A stretch of 64,000 nucleotides of DNA from DATMER01 sp035536935 (GCA_035536935.1 DATLNC010000058.1:24546-88545), one strand, 5' to 3'. Positions 41,899 to 51,099 are shown, counted from the stretch's first letter. Notes: generated by a model from the sequence alone, not told the origin. Translations and numbers: made by a program.

Positions 41899-42181
41899 AT
41901 GCGACCCCTTCGGTATTCCATCAACTTCACATTGGACGGCTGCTACGATCATCGTGAAGGGATCGCGGACGAAGACTTGCATCGTCACGCGGTCGAGAAC
42001 CTCCTCCAGGCCGATGCCCTCCTCTTTGGCGGGGTGACCTACGAGATGATGGAGGCAGAGGCTAGTGGGCCATGGGCCGACGTTGTTCGCCGGGCTATCG
42101 AAGAGTGTCGACTTGAAGCTCGTGAGCCGGCTGGAGTTCGGCTCGGGGGCGGTGGCGATGCGGTATGAGCCGAAAAGGTAG
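41899..42181 (+). pseudogene. RibD C-terminal/dihydrofolate-reductase-like protein with large internal deletion
   Basis: The ATG at 41899 starts MRPLRYSINFTLDGCYDHRE, LHRHAVENLLQADALLFGGVTYEMME, the standard opening of YyaP-type DHFR-like proteins. After about 60 residues the sequence jumps, with a frame change, straight to the usual C-terminus: PTLFAGLSKSVDLKLVSRLEFGS, AVAMRYEPKR and stop at 42181. Roughly 85-90 central residues are missing. It therefore cannot make the folded enzyme. It follows an attC-core-like GTTAGGC, consistent with a decayed cassette. Confidence 0.8.
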
Positions 42182-42239
42182 CCATCGGGCCTTATGGGCC
42201 GAGGCGACATTTCAAAGGAATAAATAGGAGAAATCCAGG

Positions 42240-42650
42240 GTGCGAATCGTTTTAGGCGTTATTGCCGGCTTTTTTTCTTGGGCGATAGTGTGGTTCGGAA
42301 GCGAGAAGATTCTTTCGGCCATTTGGCCGGAGGGATACGGCGCTCATCAACTCGCGTTCCAAGCGGCCATTGAAAATGGCGGTCAGTTCACAGCGGACAC
42401 GACGCTTCTTCTCACGCATATTGTCATCGGCACAATAGTCTCGCTGCTGTCCGGATTTCTGGCCGCGCTGATCGCCGGTGAAAGCAAACGCGCGCCGCTA
42501 GTCCTCGGCTGTCTGCTGGTGGCCTTTGGTTTACTGAAGGTGGTTATGTCCTGGCCGTATGTTCCCATCTGGTATCACGTTATCTTTACGGCGCTTCTAC
42601 TTCCAATGACGATTATGGGCGGTAAACTGAAAACTACCACCTACAATTAA
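42240..42650 (+). CDS. Small four-span membrane protein
   Basis: 136 residues from the GTG at 42240, with TAGGAGAAAT upstream. Spans: IVLGVIAGFFSWAIVWFGSE, LLLTHIVIGTIVSLLSGFLAALIAG, APLVLGCLLVAFGLLKVVM, VIFTALLLPMTIMGG. It is less GC-rich than the surrounding chromosome and closes the cassette-like region before leuS. No recognised domain; function unknown. Confidence 0.7.
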   Translation: MRIVLGVIAGFFSWAIVWFGSEKILSAIWPEGYGAHQLAFQAAIENGGQFTADTTLLLTHIVIGTIVSLLSGFLAALIAGESKRAPLVLGCLLVAFGLLKVVMSWPYVPIWYHVIFTALLLPMTIMGGKLKTTTYN

Positions 42651-42828
42651 ACCTGGCGTGTCGGGTACATTAGGTGCACAGAGCCCTGACAGCAGATGTC
42701 CCGGGGAACGGAGTCTTGGTGTGGGCTACAGGACCTCCCGTCCGACGGCCTTGAGCGCCGGAGCTCGTCCAATTTCCCCGCATCCTTCCGGACAGGTACA
42801 ATCCCCCCTTTCCGGAAGGACCGTGACC

Positions 42829-45228
42829 ATGGAACGAGAGAACGCGTACGACCCGGGGACGATCGAACCGAAATGGCAGCAGCGGTGGGAGGAAGAGGGG
42901 CTCTACCGCTCCGACGTCGACCCCTCGCGGCCCAAGCACTATGCCCTGACCATGCTGCCGTACCCGTCGGGCGACCTGCACATCGGCCACTGGTATGCCA
43001 TCTCGCCGTCCGACGCCCAGGCCCGCTTCATGCGGATGCGGGGCAGGAACGTGGTCTTCCCCATGGGCTTCGACTCCTTCGGCCTGCCCGCCGAGAACGC
43101 GGCCATCAAGCGCAACATCCACCCCAAGGAGTGGACGTACGCCAACATCGACCGCATGCGCGGCCAGCTCCGGCGCATGGGCACCATGATCGACTGGCGG
43201 CGCGAGGCTGTGTCGTCCGACCCCGAGTTCTACCGCTGGACGCAGTGGTTCTTCCTCCAGTTCTTCTTGAACGACCTCGCCTACCGCAAGAAGGCCGCGG
43301 TGGACTGGTGCCCGAGCTGCAACACCACCCTGGCCCGCGAGCAGGTCATCGGCGACGACCGCCACTGCGAGCGCTGCGGCACGCCGGTCATCCGCAAGGA
43401 GCTGTCGCAGTGGTTCTTCCGTACCACCCGGTACACCGAGGAGCTTCTGGACTTCGGCCCGATCGACTGGCCCGAGCGGGTGCAGACCCTTCAGAGCCGC
43501 TGGATCGGCCGCTCGGAAGGGGCGAGCGTGGTCTTCCCAACGGAAGCGGGAGACCCGATCGAGGTCTTCACCACCCGGCCCGACACCATCTGGGGCGCCA
43601 CCTTCATGGTCCTGGCTCCGGATCATCCGCTCGTCGAGCGCCTCACGACACCGGAGCGCAAGGCCGAGGTGGACGCCTACGTCGTGCCGGCGCTGCGCCA
43701 GACCGACGTTCAGCGCGAGGCCACGGACAAGGAGAAGACCGGCATCTTCACCGGCGGCTATGCGATCAATCCCGCCAGCGGCGAGCGCATCCCGGTCTGG
43801 ACCGCCGACTACGTGCTGATGGGCTACGGCACCGGCGCGATCATGGCCGTGCCTGCCCACGATCAGCGGGACTTGGAGTTCGCCCAGAAGTTCGGGCTGG
43901 AGATCAAGCCGGTGATCCACCCCGAGAGCGGGGCCATGGTCGACTCCGGCCCCCTCACCGGCACTCCCGCGGAGGAGGCGATCGGCCGCGCCGTGGCCTG
44001 GCTGGAGGAAAAAGGGGCGGGCAAGAAAACGATCACTTATCGCCTGCGCGACTGGCTCATCTCGCGCCAGCGTTATTGGGGCGCGCCAATTCCGATCGTC
44101 CACTGCCCGAAGTGCGGCCCCGTGGGCGTGCCCGAGGACCAGCTCCCCGTCCTGCTGCCGGACGACGTGGAGTGGCGGCCCACGGGCGAGAGCCCGCTCA
44201 AGCTCCATCCGACCTGGAAGAACGTCGAGTGTCCCTCCTGCGGCGGCCCGGCCGAGCGCGAGACGGACACGATGGACACGTTCATGTGCTCCTCCTGGTA
44301 CCACCTGCGGTATCTCAGCCCCAGGTACGACGAAGGTCCGTTCGATCCCGCCGAGTACCGCTACTGGATGCCGGTGGACCTCTACACGGGCGGCATCGAG
44401 CACGCGACGATGCACCTGATCTACACGCGCTTCTTCCACAAGGCGTGCAGGGACATCGGCATCGTCCAGGGCGACGAGCCCATGACCAGGCTGCGCAACC
44501 AGGGGATCATCCTGGGCGAGGACTCGGAAAAGATGTCCAAGAGCCGGGGCAACGTGGTGGCCCCCGACGAGCTGGTGGACCGCTACGGCGCCGACACGGT
44601 GCGCGCCTACCTGATGTTCTTCGCCCGCTGGGACATGGGCGGCCCCTGGAACAGCCGGGGCATCGAAGGGACCTCCCGCTGGCTGCGCCGTGTCTGGTCG
44701 ATCTTTACTGAGGAGGCTGAAGCGATCGAGGCCAATCAGGAGACGGTCGATCGTCTGCGGCGCAAGCTCCACCAGACTCTCAAACAGGTGACGCGGGAGA
44801 TGGGGGAGCTCCAGTTCAACACGGTGGTGGCGGCCCTGATGGAGCTGCAGAACGAGATGTCGCAGGCGCGCGGGATCATGGGCACGCCCGCTTGGAGCGA
44901 GGCGCAGGAGATCTACTTGAAGATGCTCGCTCCCATCGCGCCCCACATCGCGGACGAGCTGTGGGAGAGGTTGGGGAAGGAAGGCTCTATTCATCTCCAG
45001 GACTGGCCGGAAGTAGATGAGAAAGCCGCCGCGGCCGAGGAGATCACCCTGGTGGTACAGGTCAACGGCAAGCTCCGCGACCGGATCACCGTGCCCGTGG
45101 GCATCCCCGACGAGGATGCGCGCCGCATCGCCCTGGCGAGCGAAGGGGCGAGCCGCTTCCTCGAAGGCAAGGCGGTGCGCCAGGTGATCGTGGTGCCGGG
45201 GCGGTTGGTGAATATCGTGGCAGGCTAG
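42829..45228 (+). CDS. leuS: Leucyl-tRNA synthetase
   Basis: 799 residues, slightly shorter than E. coli LeuS. HIGH motif in PYPSGDLHIGHW, KMSKS in SEKMSKSRGN, the CP1 editing domain with the T-rich segment FTTRPDTIWGATFMVLAP and VPAHDQRDLEFA, zinc-like CPSC/CERC and CPKC/CPSC pairs, and a C-terminal tRNA-binding tail (VVQVNGKLRDRI). Start chosen at ATG 42829 after GGAAGGA; TACAAT at 42797-42802 is a likely -10. It attaches Leu to tRNA-Leu and edits mischarging. Confidence 0.97.
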   Translation: MERENAYDPGTIEPKWQQRWEEEGLYRSDVDPSRPKHYALTMLPYPSGDLHIGHWYAISPSDAQARFMRMRGRNVVFPMGFDSFGLPAENAAIKRNIHPKEWTYANIDRMRGQLRRMGTMIDWRREAVSSDPEFYRWTQWFFLQFFLNDLAYRKKAAVDWCPSCNTTLAREQVIGDDRHCERCGTPVIRKELSQWFFRTTRYTEELLDFGPIDWPERVQTLQSRWIGRSEGASVVFPTEAGDPIEVFTTRPDTIWGATFMVLAPDHPLVERLTTPERKAEVDAYVVPALRQTDVQREATDKEKTGIFTGGYAINPASGERIPVWTADYVLMGYGTGAIMAVPAHDQRDLEFAQKFGLEIKPVIHPESGAMVDSGPLTGTPAEEAIGRAVAWLEEKGAGKKTITYRLRDWLISRQRYWGAPIPIVHCPKCGPVGVPEDQLPVLLPDDVEWRPTGESPLKLHPTWKNVECPSCGGPAERETDTMDTFMCSSWYHLRYLSPRYDEGPFDPAEYRYWMPVDLYTGGIEHATMHLIYTRFFHKACRDIGIVQGDEPMTRLRNQGIILGEDSEKMSKSRGNVVAPDELVDRYGADTVRAYLMFFARWDMGGPWNSRGIEGTSRWLRRVWSIFTEEAEAIEANQETVDRLRRKLHQTLKQVTREMGELQFNTVVAALMELQNEMSQARGIMGTPAWSEAQEIYLKMLAPIAPHIADELWERLGKEGSIHLQDWPEVDEKAAAAEEITLVVQVNGKLRDRITVPVGIPDEDARRIALASEGASRFLEGKAVRQVIVVPGRLVNIVAG

Positions 45229-45246
45229 GCTGCCGTCACGGATGCT

Positions 45247-45308
45247 CGTGTAGGGGCGGCTCTTGTGGCCGCCCTCCGGAGGGCACCCACAAGGGGCGCC
45301 CCTACACG
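45247..45308. repeat. Long palindromic intergenic element
   Basis: Arms CGTGTAGGGGCG and CGCCCCTACACG are perfect complements, enclosing further nested pairs (CTTGTGG with CCACAAG, and the palindrome GCCCTCCGGAGGGC). The whole 62 nt folds into one almost continuous hairpin. Such TGTAGGGGCG elements look like a dispersed, mobile palindrome of the REP/MITE kind. It lies 18 nt after leuS and 88 nt before the next start. Confidence 0.75.
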
Positions 45309-45396
45309 GATCCTCTTTTCGTCCTTGCCGTCCCTGGTGTCCTTGAGGTCCTTTTCTGCTATCCTGCCCTTCGCTTTTCACAACCAGGAGAACTGC

Positions 45397-47295
45397 ATGA
45401 ACGGCATCCGCTGGACGCACCGGCTGCGCTACGGGTTCGACAACGCCATGTCCCGCGGGACCCCGGCCCTGATCGGGTTTCTGGGTCTCGCCTCTCTCAC
45501 CCTGATCGCCATCGCCGCGCTGATCATCGTGATCCTGCGCATCGTCCCCGGCGGCATGGAAAGCCCGCCGGACTTCGTGGAGGGCATGTGGCTGAGCCTC
45601 ATGCGCACCCTGGATTCCGGCACCATGGGCGGCGACGAGGGGCGGGGCTTCCGCATCACCATGCTCCTCGTGACTTTGGGCGGTATCTTCATTGTGAGCG
45701 CGCTCATCGGCGTCCTCAACAGCGGCCTGGAATCGAAGCTCGACGAGCTGCGCAAGGGGCGCTCCTTCGTCATCGAGAAGGACCACACGCTGATCCTCGG
45801 CTGGTCGCCCAAGATCTTCACCGTCATCTCCGAGCTGGTGCTCGCCAACGAGAACCGGCACAAGCCGCGCATCGTGATCCTGGCCGAGAAGGACAAGATC
45901 GAGATGGAGGACGAGATCCGCGACGAGGTGGGGGACACCGGCAAGACCAAGGTCATCTGCCGCACCGGCACCCCGCTGTCGCTCAGCGACCTGGAGATCG
46001 CGAACCCTCATCAGGCGCGTTCGATCGTCGTGCTGGCGCCCGAGAGCGACGAGCCCGATTCCGAGGTCATCAAGACGATCCTGGCGATCACGAACAACCC
46101 GAACCGGCGTTCCGAGCCGTACCACATCGTGGCCGAGATCGCCGATCCGCTGAACGTCGAGGTGGCGAAGATGGTCGGCCGGGACGAGGCGGAGCTCGTG
46201 GTGACCGGCGACCTGATCCCGCGCATCATCGTCCAGACCTCGCGGCAGTCCGGCCTGAGCGTCGTCTATACGGAGTTGTTGGACTTCGGCGGCGACGAGG
46301 TCTACTTCCAGGAAGAGCCCAAGCTGGTGGGGACGACTTTCGGGGACTCCCTCCTCGCCTACGAGGACTCCGCGATCATGGGCCTGCGCAAGCACGACGG
46401 GACCATAACCCTCAATCCGCCCATGGACACGCGGATCGAAGCGGGCGACAAGGTCATCGCCATCTCCGAGGACGACGACACCGTGCGCGTCTCCGACCAG
46501 GCGCCCGAGATCGACGAGCGGGCGATCCACGTCGGCGCTGCCCTGGAGTCGCGTCCGGAGCGGACCCTGCTGCTGGGTTGGAACGGGCAGGGCGCGGCCA
46601 TCGTCCACGAGCTGGACCGCTACGTGGCTCCCGGCTCGGAGCTGATGCTGGTGGCGGACGTGCCCGGCATCGCCGGCATCGTCGAGCAGGAGTGCGGCGA
46701 CCTGGTCCACCAGAAGATGATCTGCCGCGAGGCGGACACCAAGGACCGGCGGATCCTGGACAGCCTCGGGGTGGCGGCCTTCGACCAGGTGATCCTGCTC
46801 TGCTACTCCGACCAGCTCGACGTGCAGGAGGCGGACGCCCGCACGCTGATCACCCTGCTCCATTTGCGCGACATGGCGGAGAGGGGCGGGCACGACTTCC
46901 GGATCGTGAGCGAGATGCTGGACGTGCGCAACCGCGAGCTGGCGGAGGTCACGCAGGCGGACGACTTCATCGTCAGCAACAAGCTCACCAGCCTGATGCT
47001 CTCGCAGGTATCGGAGAACAAGGAGCTGAACGCGGTCTTCGCGGACGTGTTCGACCCGGAAGGCTCGGAGATCTACCTCAAGCCGGCGAGGAACTACGTG
47101 GAGCTGGGGGTGGAAGTGAGCTTCTACACCGTCGTGGAAGCAGCCCGCCGCCGCGGCGAGGTGGCCATCGGCTACCGCCAGATGGCCTTCGCCAAGGACG
47201 CCGGGAAGTCCTACGGCGTCGCCGTCAACCCGAAGAAGTCCGCGCGGCTCGCGTTCACCGGGGAGGACCAGGTCATCGTTTTGGCGGAGGAGTGA
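45397..47295 (+). CDS. CASTOR/POLLUX-type ion channel-like protein
   Basis: 632 residues, ATG after CCAGGAG. Two or three N-terminal spans (ALIGFLGLASLTLIAIAALIIVIL, ITMLLVTLGGIFIVSALIGVLNSGL) flank a pore-like stretch (FVEGMWLSLMRTLDSGTMGGDEG), followed by two large RCK/TrkA-N-like cytoplasmic halves (HTLILGWSPKIFTVISELVLAN; RTLLLGWNGQGAAIVHELDRY), each with a Rossmann-like start. This matches the family of plant CASTOR/POLLUX and bacterial homologues. It probably conducts cations under ligand control. Possible TATCCT -10 lies upstream at about 45360. Confidence 0.85.
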   Translation: MNGIRWTHRLRYGFDNAMSRGTPALIGFLGLASLTLIAIAALIIVILRIVPGGMESPPDFVEGMWLSLMRTLDSGTMGGDEGRGFRITMLLVTLGGIFIVSALIGVLNSGLESKLDELRKGRSFVIEKDHTLILGWSPKIFTVISELVLANENRHKPRIVILAEKDKIEMEDEIRDEVGDTGKTKVICRTGTPLSLSDLEIANPHQARSIVVLAPESDEPDSEVIKTILAITNNPNRRSEPYHIVAEIADPLNVEVAKMVGRDEAELVVTGDLIPRIIVQTSRQSGLSVVYTELLDFGGDEVYFQEEPKLVGTTFGDSLLAYEDSAIMGLRKHDGTITLNPPMDTRIEAGDKVIAISEDDDTVRVSDQAPEIDERAIHVGAALESRPERTLLLGWNGQGAAIVHELDRYVAPGSELMLVADVPGIAGIVEQECGDLVHQKMICREADTKDRRILDSLGVAAFDQVILLCYSDQLDVQEADARTLITLLHLRDMAERGGHDFRIVSEMLDVRNRELAEVTQADDFIVSNKLTSLMLSQVSENKELNAVFADVFDPEGSEIYLKPARNYVELGVEVSFYTVVEAARRRGEVAIGYRQMAFAKDAGKSYGVAVNPKKSARLAFTGEDQVIVLAEE

Positions 47296-47365
47296 TCCCG
47301 AGCTTCTCGTTGCGCTCCAGCATGCCATTCCTCGCGGGTTTCGGCGTGGACCAGCTTCGGCTTGC

Positions 47366-48229
47366 TCATGAAAAGAAGTCTCCGATCAGCGCGTTGACCC
47401 GTCCGGGCTCCTCGTGCTGGAGCCAGTGGGTGGCCTCCTCGATGCGGGCGAGGAGGCCGTGGTCGCAGAGGTCGATGCTGGGCTGGGCAAGCTCCTCTCC
47501 GAGGGCGCGGTCCTTCGTCCCCCAGATGAGCAGCGTCGGGACCGTCACCCGCGGGCTCGGCGGCGGGGATGCGCGGACACGGAGGCCCGCGCGGTACCAG
47601 TTCACCATGGCGGTCAGCGCGCCCGGCTGCGCCCAGGCCTCGCGATAGACCAGGAGGTCCTCGTCCGTGAAGGTGCCGCGCCGGCTCGTCCATCTCAGCG
47701 CTTTGACAAGGCTTTCGTAGCCGCTCTTTCTCAGCCCCCGTTCCGGAAGCCAAGGAAGCTGGAAGGCGAACATGTACCAGCTCCGCTTGAGCTGGCGCGG
47801 GTTCTTCAGCAGGTGGTGCCGCATCACGACGGGGTGTGGGCAGTTGAGAATGGCAAGGCGCTCGATCCGGCCCGGGTGCTTCATGCCCAGCCACCAGGCG
47901 GCGATCCCGCCCCAGTCGTGCCCCACGACGTACGCCTTTTCCCGCCCCGCCTCGTCGATCAAGCCGAGAACGTCCTGAGCCAGGCTGTCCCTGCCATAGG
48001 CCCGGACTCCCTTTGGCTTGTCGCTGGTGTTGTACCCGCGCTGGTCCGGCGCGAGGACGCGGAAACCCGCCTCGGCGAAGGGCGCGATCTGCTGGCGCCA
48101 GCCGTACCAGAGCTCCGGGAAACCATGGAGGAAGATCAGCAGCGGACCGTCCTGCGGTCCGGCTTCGACGGCGTGCAGGCGGATGCCGTTCGTCGCGATC
48201 GTTCGGTGCCTGAGAGACATTCCGTCCAT
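47366..48229 (-). CDS. Alpha/beta hydrolase, epoxide-hydrolase-like
   Basis: 287 residues from the ATG at 48229 with CAGGAGG upstream. Oxyanion region HGFPELWYGWRQQI, nucleophile Asp in VGHDWGGIAAW, acid in LLIWGTKDRALGEEL and base His in EATHWLQHEEPG. The HGxP plus GHDWGG pair is that of epoxide hydrolases and fluoroacetate dehalogenases. It acts on small epoxides or esters in the cytoplasm. A TATACAGT stretch upstream is a likely -10. Divergent from the PRC-barrel gene. Confidence 0.9.
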   Translation of the reverse strand: MDGMSLRHRTIATNGIRLHAVEAGPQDGPLLIFLHGFPELWYGWRQQIAPFAEAGFRVLAPDQRGYNTSDKPKGVRAYGRDSLAQDVLGLIDEAGREKAYVVGHDWGGIAAWWLGMKHPGRIERLAILNCPHPVVMRHHLLKNPRQLKRSWYMFAFQLPWLPERGLRKSGYESLVKALRWTSRRGTFTDEDLLVYREAWAQPGALTAMVNWYRAGLRVRASPPPSPRVTVPTLLIWGTKDRALGEELAQPSIDLCDHGLLARIEEATHWLQHEEPGRVNALIGDFFS

Positions 48230-48384
48230 GATTCCCTCCTGGACACTGTATATCGGCCCGGACCTTGCACCACCTCGCAACGTCCGAGGATCCGGACGTA
48301 TCGGGTCCCAGAAGAAGCAAACCGGGCCTCCACACTCCAAAGGATCACACCTGGCAGGAGACCCCGACTGGAAGGAGAAGTTCA

Positions 48385-49257
48385 ATGAATAGAGACGACC
48401 GTTATGACACTGGTACGATGGCGTCGATCGATACTGCTAACCTGATGCCCTTGAGCCGCATGAGCGACTTCAAGGTTGCCGATAACGATCAGGACGTCCG
48501 AGGCTGGAAGGTGGTCGCGCGTGACGGCGATACCATCGGCAAGGTCGACGATCTCCTGATCGACACCAACGCGAGCCGCGTCCGCTACCTGGGCGTGGAC
48601 CTCGACCGCAGCCTGCTCTCCGGCCGGAGCCACTCCGGCAAGGTTCTGATCCCCATCGAGAACGTCCGGCTCGACCGTCACGACCGGGTCCTGCTCGATT
48701 CTGTCGGCAGCAGCGAGATCATGACGCTGCCCACCTACGACGCGAGCTCTTTCGGTACTGGCGCCGGTACCAATACCCTTCGCGAGGACGTGGGCAACCG
48801 CCTGGATACGGACCGCCGCCTCGACACGGACCGCCGCCTGGATACGGACCGCCTCGATAGGGACCGCGAGGAGCGGCTCACCCTCTCGGAGGAGGAGCTG
48901 GCCTTCGGCAAGCAGCGTGTAGCCTCGGGCGAGGTCGAGGTCGGAAAGCGCGTCGAGACCCAGCATGTCCGCGAGACCGTTCCCGTCACCCGTGAAGAGG
49001 TCACGATCGAGCGCCGGCCCGCGACCGGCATGGGCACCGCTCCGACCATCGAGGATGGCGAGATCCGCGTGCCGCTCTCTCACGAGGAGGTGATCGTGGA
49101 GAAGCGGGTGGTGCCGAAGGAGGAGCTCGTCATCAAGAAGCACGAGGTCCAGGGCGAGCAGGTGGTGGAGGACGAGGTGCGGCGCGAGCGCGTGGAAGTG
49201 AACCGCACGGGCGACGTGAACCTGCGCGAGGACACCAAGCCCCGCCGCAACAGGTAG
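48385..49257 (+). CDS. PRC-barrel and DUF2382 stress protein
   Basis: 290 residues. Residues about 22-110 are a PRC-barrel (VRGWKVVARDGDTIGKVDDLLIDTNASRVRYLGVDLD). About 150-170 holds a nearly perfect triple repeat of RLDTDR. About 180-285 is DUF2382 (LTLSEEELAFGKQRVASGEVEVGKRVETQHV; VPLSHEEVIVEKRVVPKEELVIKKHEV). Such proteins appear in desiccation and oxidative stress responses of soil bacteria; the molecular activity is unknown. Start ATG 48385 after AAGGAGAAG. A terminator follows at 49283. Confidence 0.85.
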   Translation: MNRDDRYDTGTMASIDTANLMPLSRMSDFKVADNDQDVRGWKVVARDGDTIGKVDDLLIDTNASRVRYLGVDLDRSLLSGRSHSGKVLIPIENVRLDRHDRVLLDSVGSSEIMTLPTYDASSFGTGAGTNTLREDVGNRLDTDRRLDTDRRLDTDRLDRDREERLTLSEEELAFGKQRVASGEVEVGKRVETQHVRETVPVTREEVTIERRPATGMGTAPTIEDGEIRVPLSHEEVIVEKRVVPKEELVIKKHEVQGEQVVEDEVRRERVEVNRTGDVNLREDTKPRRNR

Positions 49258-49282
49258 CTCCCCCCTCGAAATCCTTTCCTCC

Positions 49283-49313
49283 AGGCGTCCCGGGCCAACT
49301 GGGGCGCCTTTTT
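49283..49313 (+). terminator. Rho-independent terminator after the PRC-barrel gene
   Basis: AGGCG-CCC pairs with GGG-CGCCT around a short loop, followed by TTTTT. It separates the stress gene from the LURP-like gene, whose own TATACT -10 hexamer is at 49322-49327. Confidence 0.8.
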
Positions 49314-49346
49314 CATTCCCATATACTGCCCGCGAGGAGAGACAAC

Positions 49347-49841
49347 ATGCGATACCTGATGACAGAGAAGCTGATCGCCCTGGGGGAAGACTTCGTGATC
49401 CAGGACGAGAGCGGACGCGACGTCTACTTCGTCGACGGCAAGGCGCTCAGCTTCGGCGACAAGCTGGTGTTCAAGGACATGGCGGGCAACGAGCTTGCCC
49501 GCATCGAGCAGAAGCTCCTGGCCTGGGGTCCGACTTACGAGGTCTACCGCGACGGGAAGCACGTGGCCACGGTCAAGAAATCCTTGTTCACGGTCTTCCG
49601 CAGCAAGTTCACCGTGGATGTGCCCGGCCCGGACGACCTGGAGGCGCAGGGCGACTTCCTCGACCACGAGTACACCTTCACCCGCGGCGCCGAGACCGTG
49701 GCGCAGGTATCGAAGCGCTGGTTTGCCATTCGCCACACGTACGGCATCGACATCGTCCCCGGCCAGGACGACGTCCTCCTCCTGGCCTGCGCCGTGGTCA
49801 TCGACATGGCCGGCCACAAGGATGACGGACATAATGATTGA
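49347..49841 (+). CDS. LURP-one-related (tubby-like) protein
   Basis: 164 residues. It begins MRYLMTEKLIALGEDFVIQDESGRDVYFVDGKALSFGDKL, the usual opening of LURP1/phospholipid-scramblase-like proteins, and continues in repeated strands (ARIEQKLLAWGPTYEVYRDGK, VATVKKSLFTVFRSKFTVDV). The family forms a beta-barrel around a central helix and may bind membranes. ATG follows AGGAGAGAC. Its 3' end overlaps the start of the metallopeptidase gene by 8 nt, so the two are likely cotranscribed. Confidence 0.85.
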   Translation: MRYLMTEKLIALGEDFVIQDESGRDVYFVDGKALSFGDKLVFKDMAGNELARIEQKLLAWGPTYEVYRDGKHVATVKKSLFTVFRSKFTVDVPGPDDLEAQGDFLDHEYTFTRGAETVAQVSKRWFAIRHTYGIDIVPGQDDVLLLACAVVIDMAGHKDDGHND

Positions 49842-51099
49842 GGTACTGGCGCTCTGCGCGGCCCTGCTCGCGGACGCGCCGGCGCCGGCCCTCCCCCCTG
49901 GCGTAGCTCCGCTGCCGGAGGCGCTCGAGAACCGCGTGGAAGTGCTCCTCGAAGAGGCGGAGAAGTACCGCGGCCTCGAAGCGAAGGAGGCCGTTCCCTC
50001 CGGCACCGTGGACAACCCGGCGCTCAAGAAGAAGATGGTCGAGTCCTTCCAGACCGACCTGCCTCCGGAGAAGCTGCGGCCGATCGAGTTGGCTCTGAAA
50101 GCCTTCGGCCTGGTGCCGGAGAGCATGGACCTGGTGAAGTTCTTTCCCGAGCTCCTCAGCAGCCAGGTGGCGGGCTTCTACGATCCGGAGCGGCACTACC
50201 TCGCGCTGGTGCAGCGCGACGGCAGGATCGTACCGTCCGACCTGCCCGCTGATGCCGCGAAGAAAGCAGAGGAAGCGGTGCTCGTCCACGAGCTGGCCCA
50301 TGCTCTCCAGGACCAGCATTTCCACCTGGAGACGTTCGCGACCGGTCAGCCGCTGGACGACGCGGACGTGGCCAAGGTGGCGCTGATCGAGGGGGACGCC
50401 ACCCTGGTCATGATGGATTTTTTCGCCGAGACGAGCCTGGCGGCCATGCCCGGCATCGAGGAGACCCTGGGCGTGTTCCTGAGCGACCCCCGCAAGATGC
50501 TCGAGTCCGCGCCCGGCGTGCCCAGTGTCCCCGGTGTGGCCGAGCTGGCCTCGGCCCCGGCCTGGTTCCAGGACACGCTGCTCTTCAGCTACTTCGAGGG
50601 CTTCCAGTTTTCGCTGAGCGCGCGCCGCAAAGGCGGGCAGGCGCTGCTCGACAAAGCCTTCACCGAGGACCCGCCGCGCTCCTCCGAGCAGATCCTCCAC
50701 CCCGAGAAGTGGCACACGAAGCGGGACGACCCGGTGGTCCTCCGCTGGCCGGACCTGTCCCGGGCCCTGCCGGGCTGGAACAAGGCGGCCGAGGCGCAGC
50801 TCGGCGAGCTCACGATCCGCACCCTTCTGCGTGGCGCCCTGAGGAGGGACAGGCGCGCTGCGCAAGCCGCGGCGGGCTGGGGCGGAGACCGCTTCGCGAT
50901 CTATGAAAAAGCAGGCGAGCGGCTGCTGGCCTGGATAACGGAGTGGGACACGGAAGCAGATGCCCGCGAGTTCCAGTCCGCTGCCAAAGGCCTGGGTCGG
51001 GATTGGGCCGTCCAGCGCACCGGCCGGCGGGTGGTGGTGATCCGCGGAACGCTCAAAAAGACCGAGAGGTTGGCGCTCCAGGTGGAGCTGGGAAGCTAG
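49834..51099 (+). CDS. Exported zinc metallopeptidase-like protein (HExxH)
   Basis: 421 residues from the ATG at 49834; ATG 49822 is also possible. A short hydrophobic N-terminus (IEVLALCAALLADAPAPA) could be a signal peptide. The zinc site is VLVHELAHALQDQHF (H-E-x-x-H), with an Asp/Glu-rich follow-up IEGDATLVMMDFF whose Glu may be the third ligand, as in gluzincins. The C-terminal 150 residues form a separate globular part. Substrate unknown. It likely acts in the envelope. Confidence 0.75.
   Translation: MIEVLALCAALLADAPAPALPPGVAPLPEALENRVEVLLEEAEKYRGLEAKEAVPSGTVDNPALKKKMVESFQTDLPPEKLRPIELALKAFGLVPESMDLVKFFPELLSSQVAGFYDPERHYLALVQRDGRIVPSDLPADAAKKAEEAVLVHELAHALQDQHFHLETFATGQPLDDADVAKVALIEGDATLVMMDFFAETSLAAMPGIEETLGVFLSDPRKMLESAPGVPSVPGVAELASAPAWFQDTLLFSYFEGFQFSLSARRKGGQALLDKAFTEDPPRSSEQILHPEKWHTKRDDPVVLRWPDLSRALPGWNKAAEAQLGELTIRTLLRGALRRDRRAAQAAAGWGGDRFAIYEKAGERLLAWITEWDTEADAREFQSAAKGLGRDWAVQRTGRRVVVIRGTLKKTERLALQVELGS

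Noticed and set aside
42670..47328. 1552-codon open frame on the minus strand
   Set aside because: It is antisense to leuS and the channel gene, which have clear motifs; GC-rich codon bias keeps the opposite strand open.
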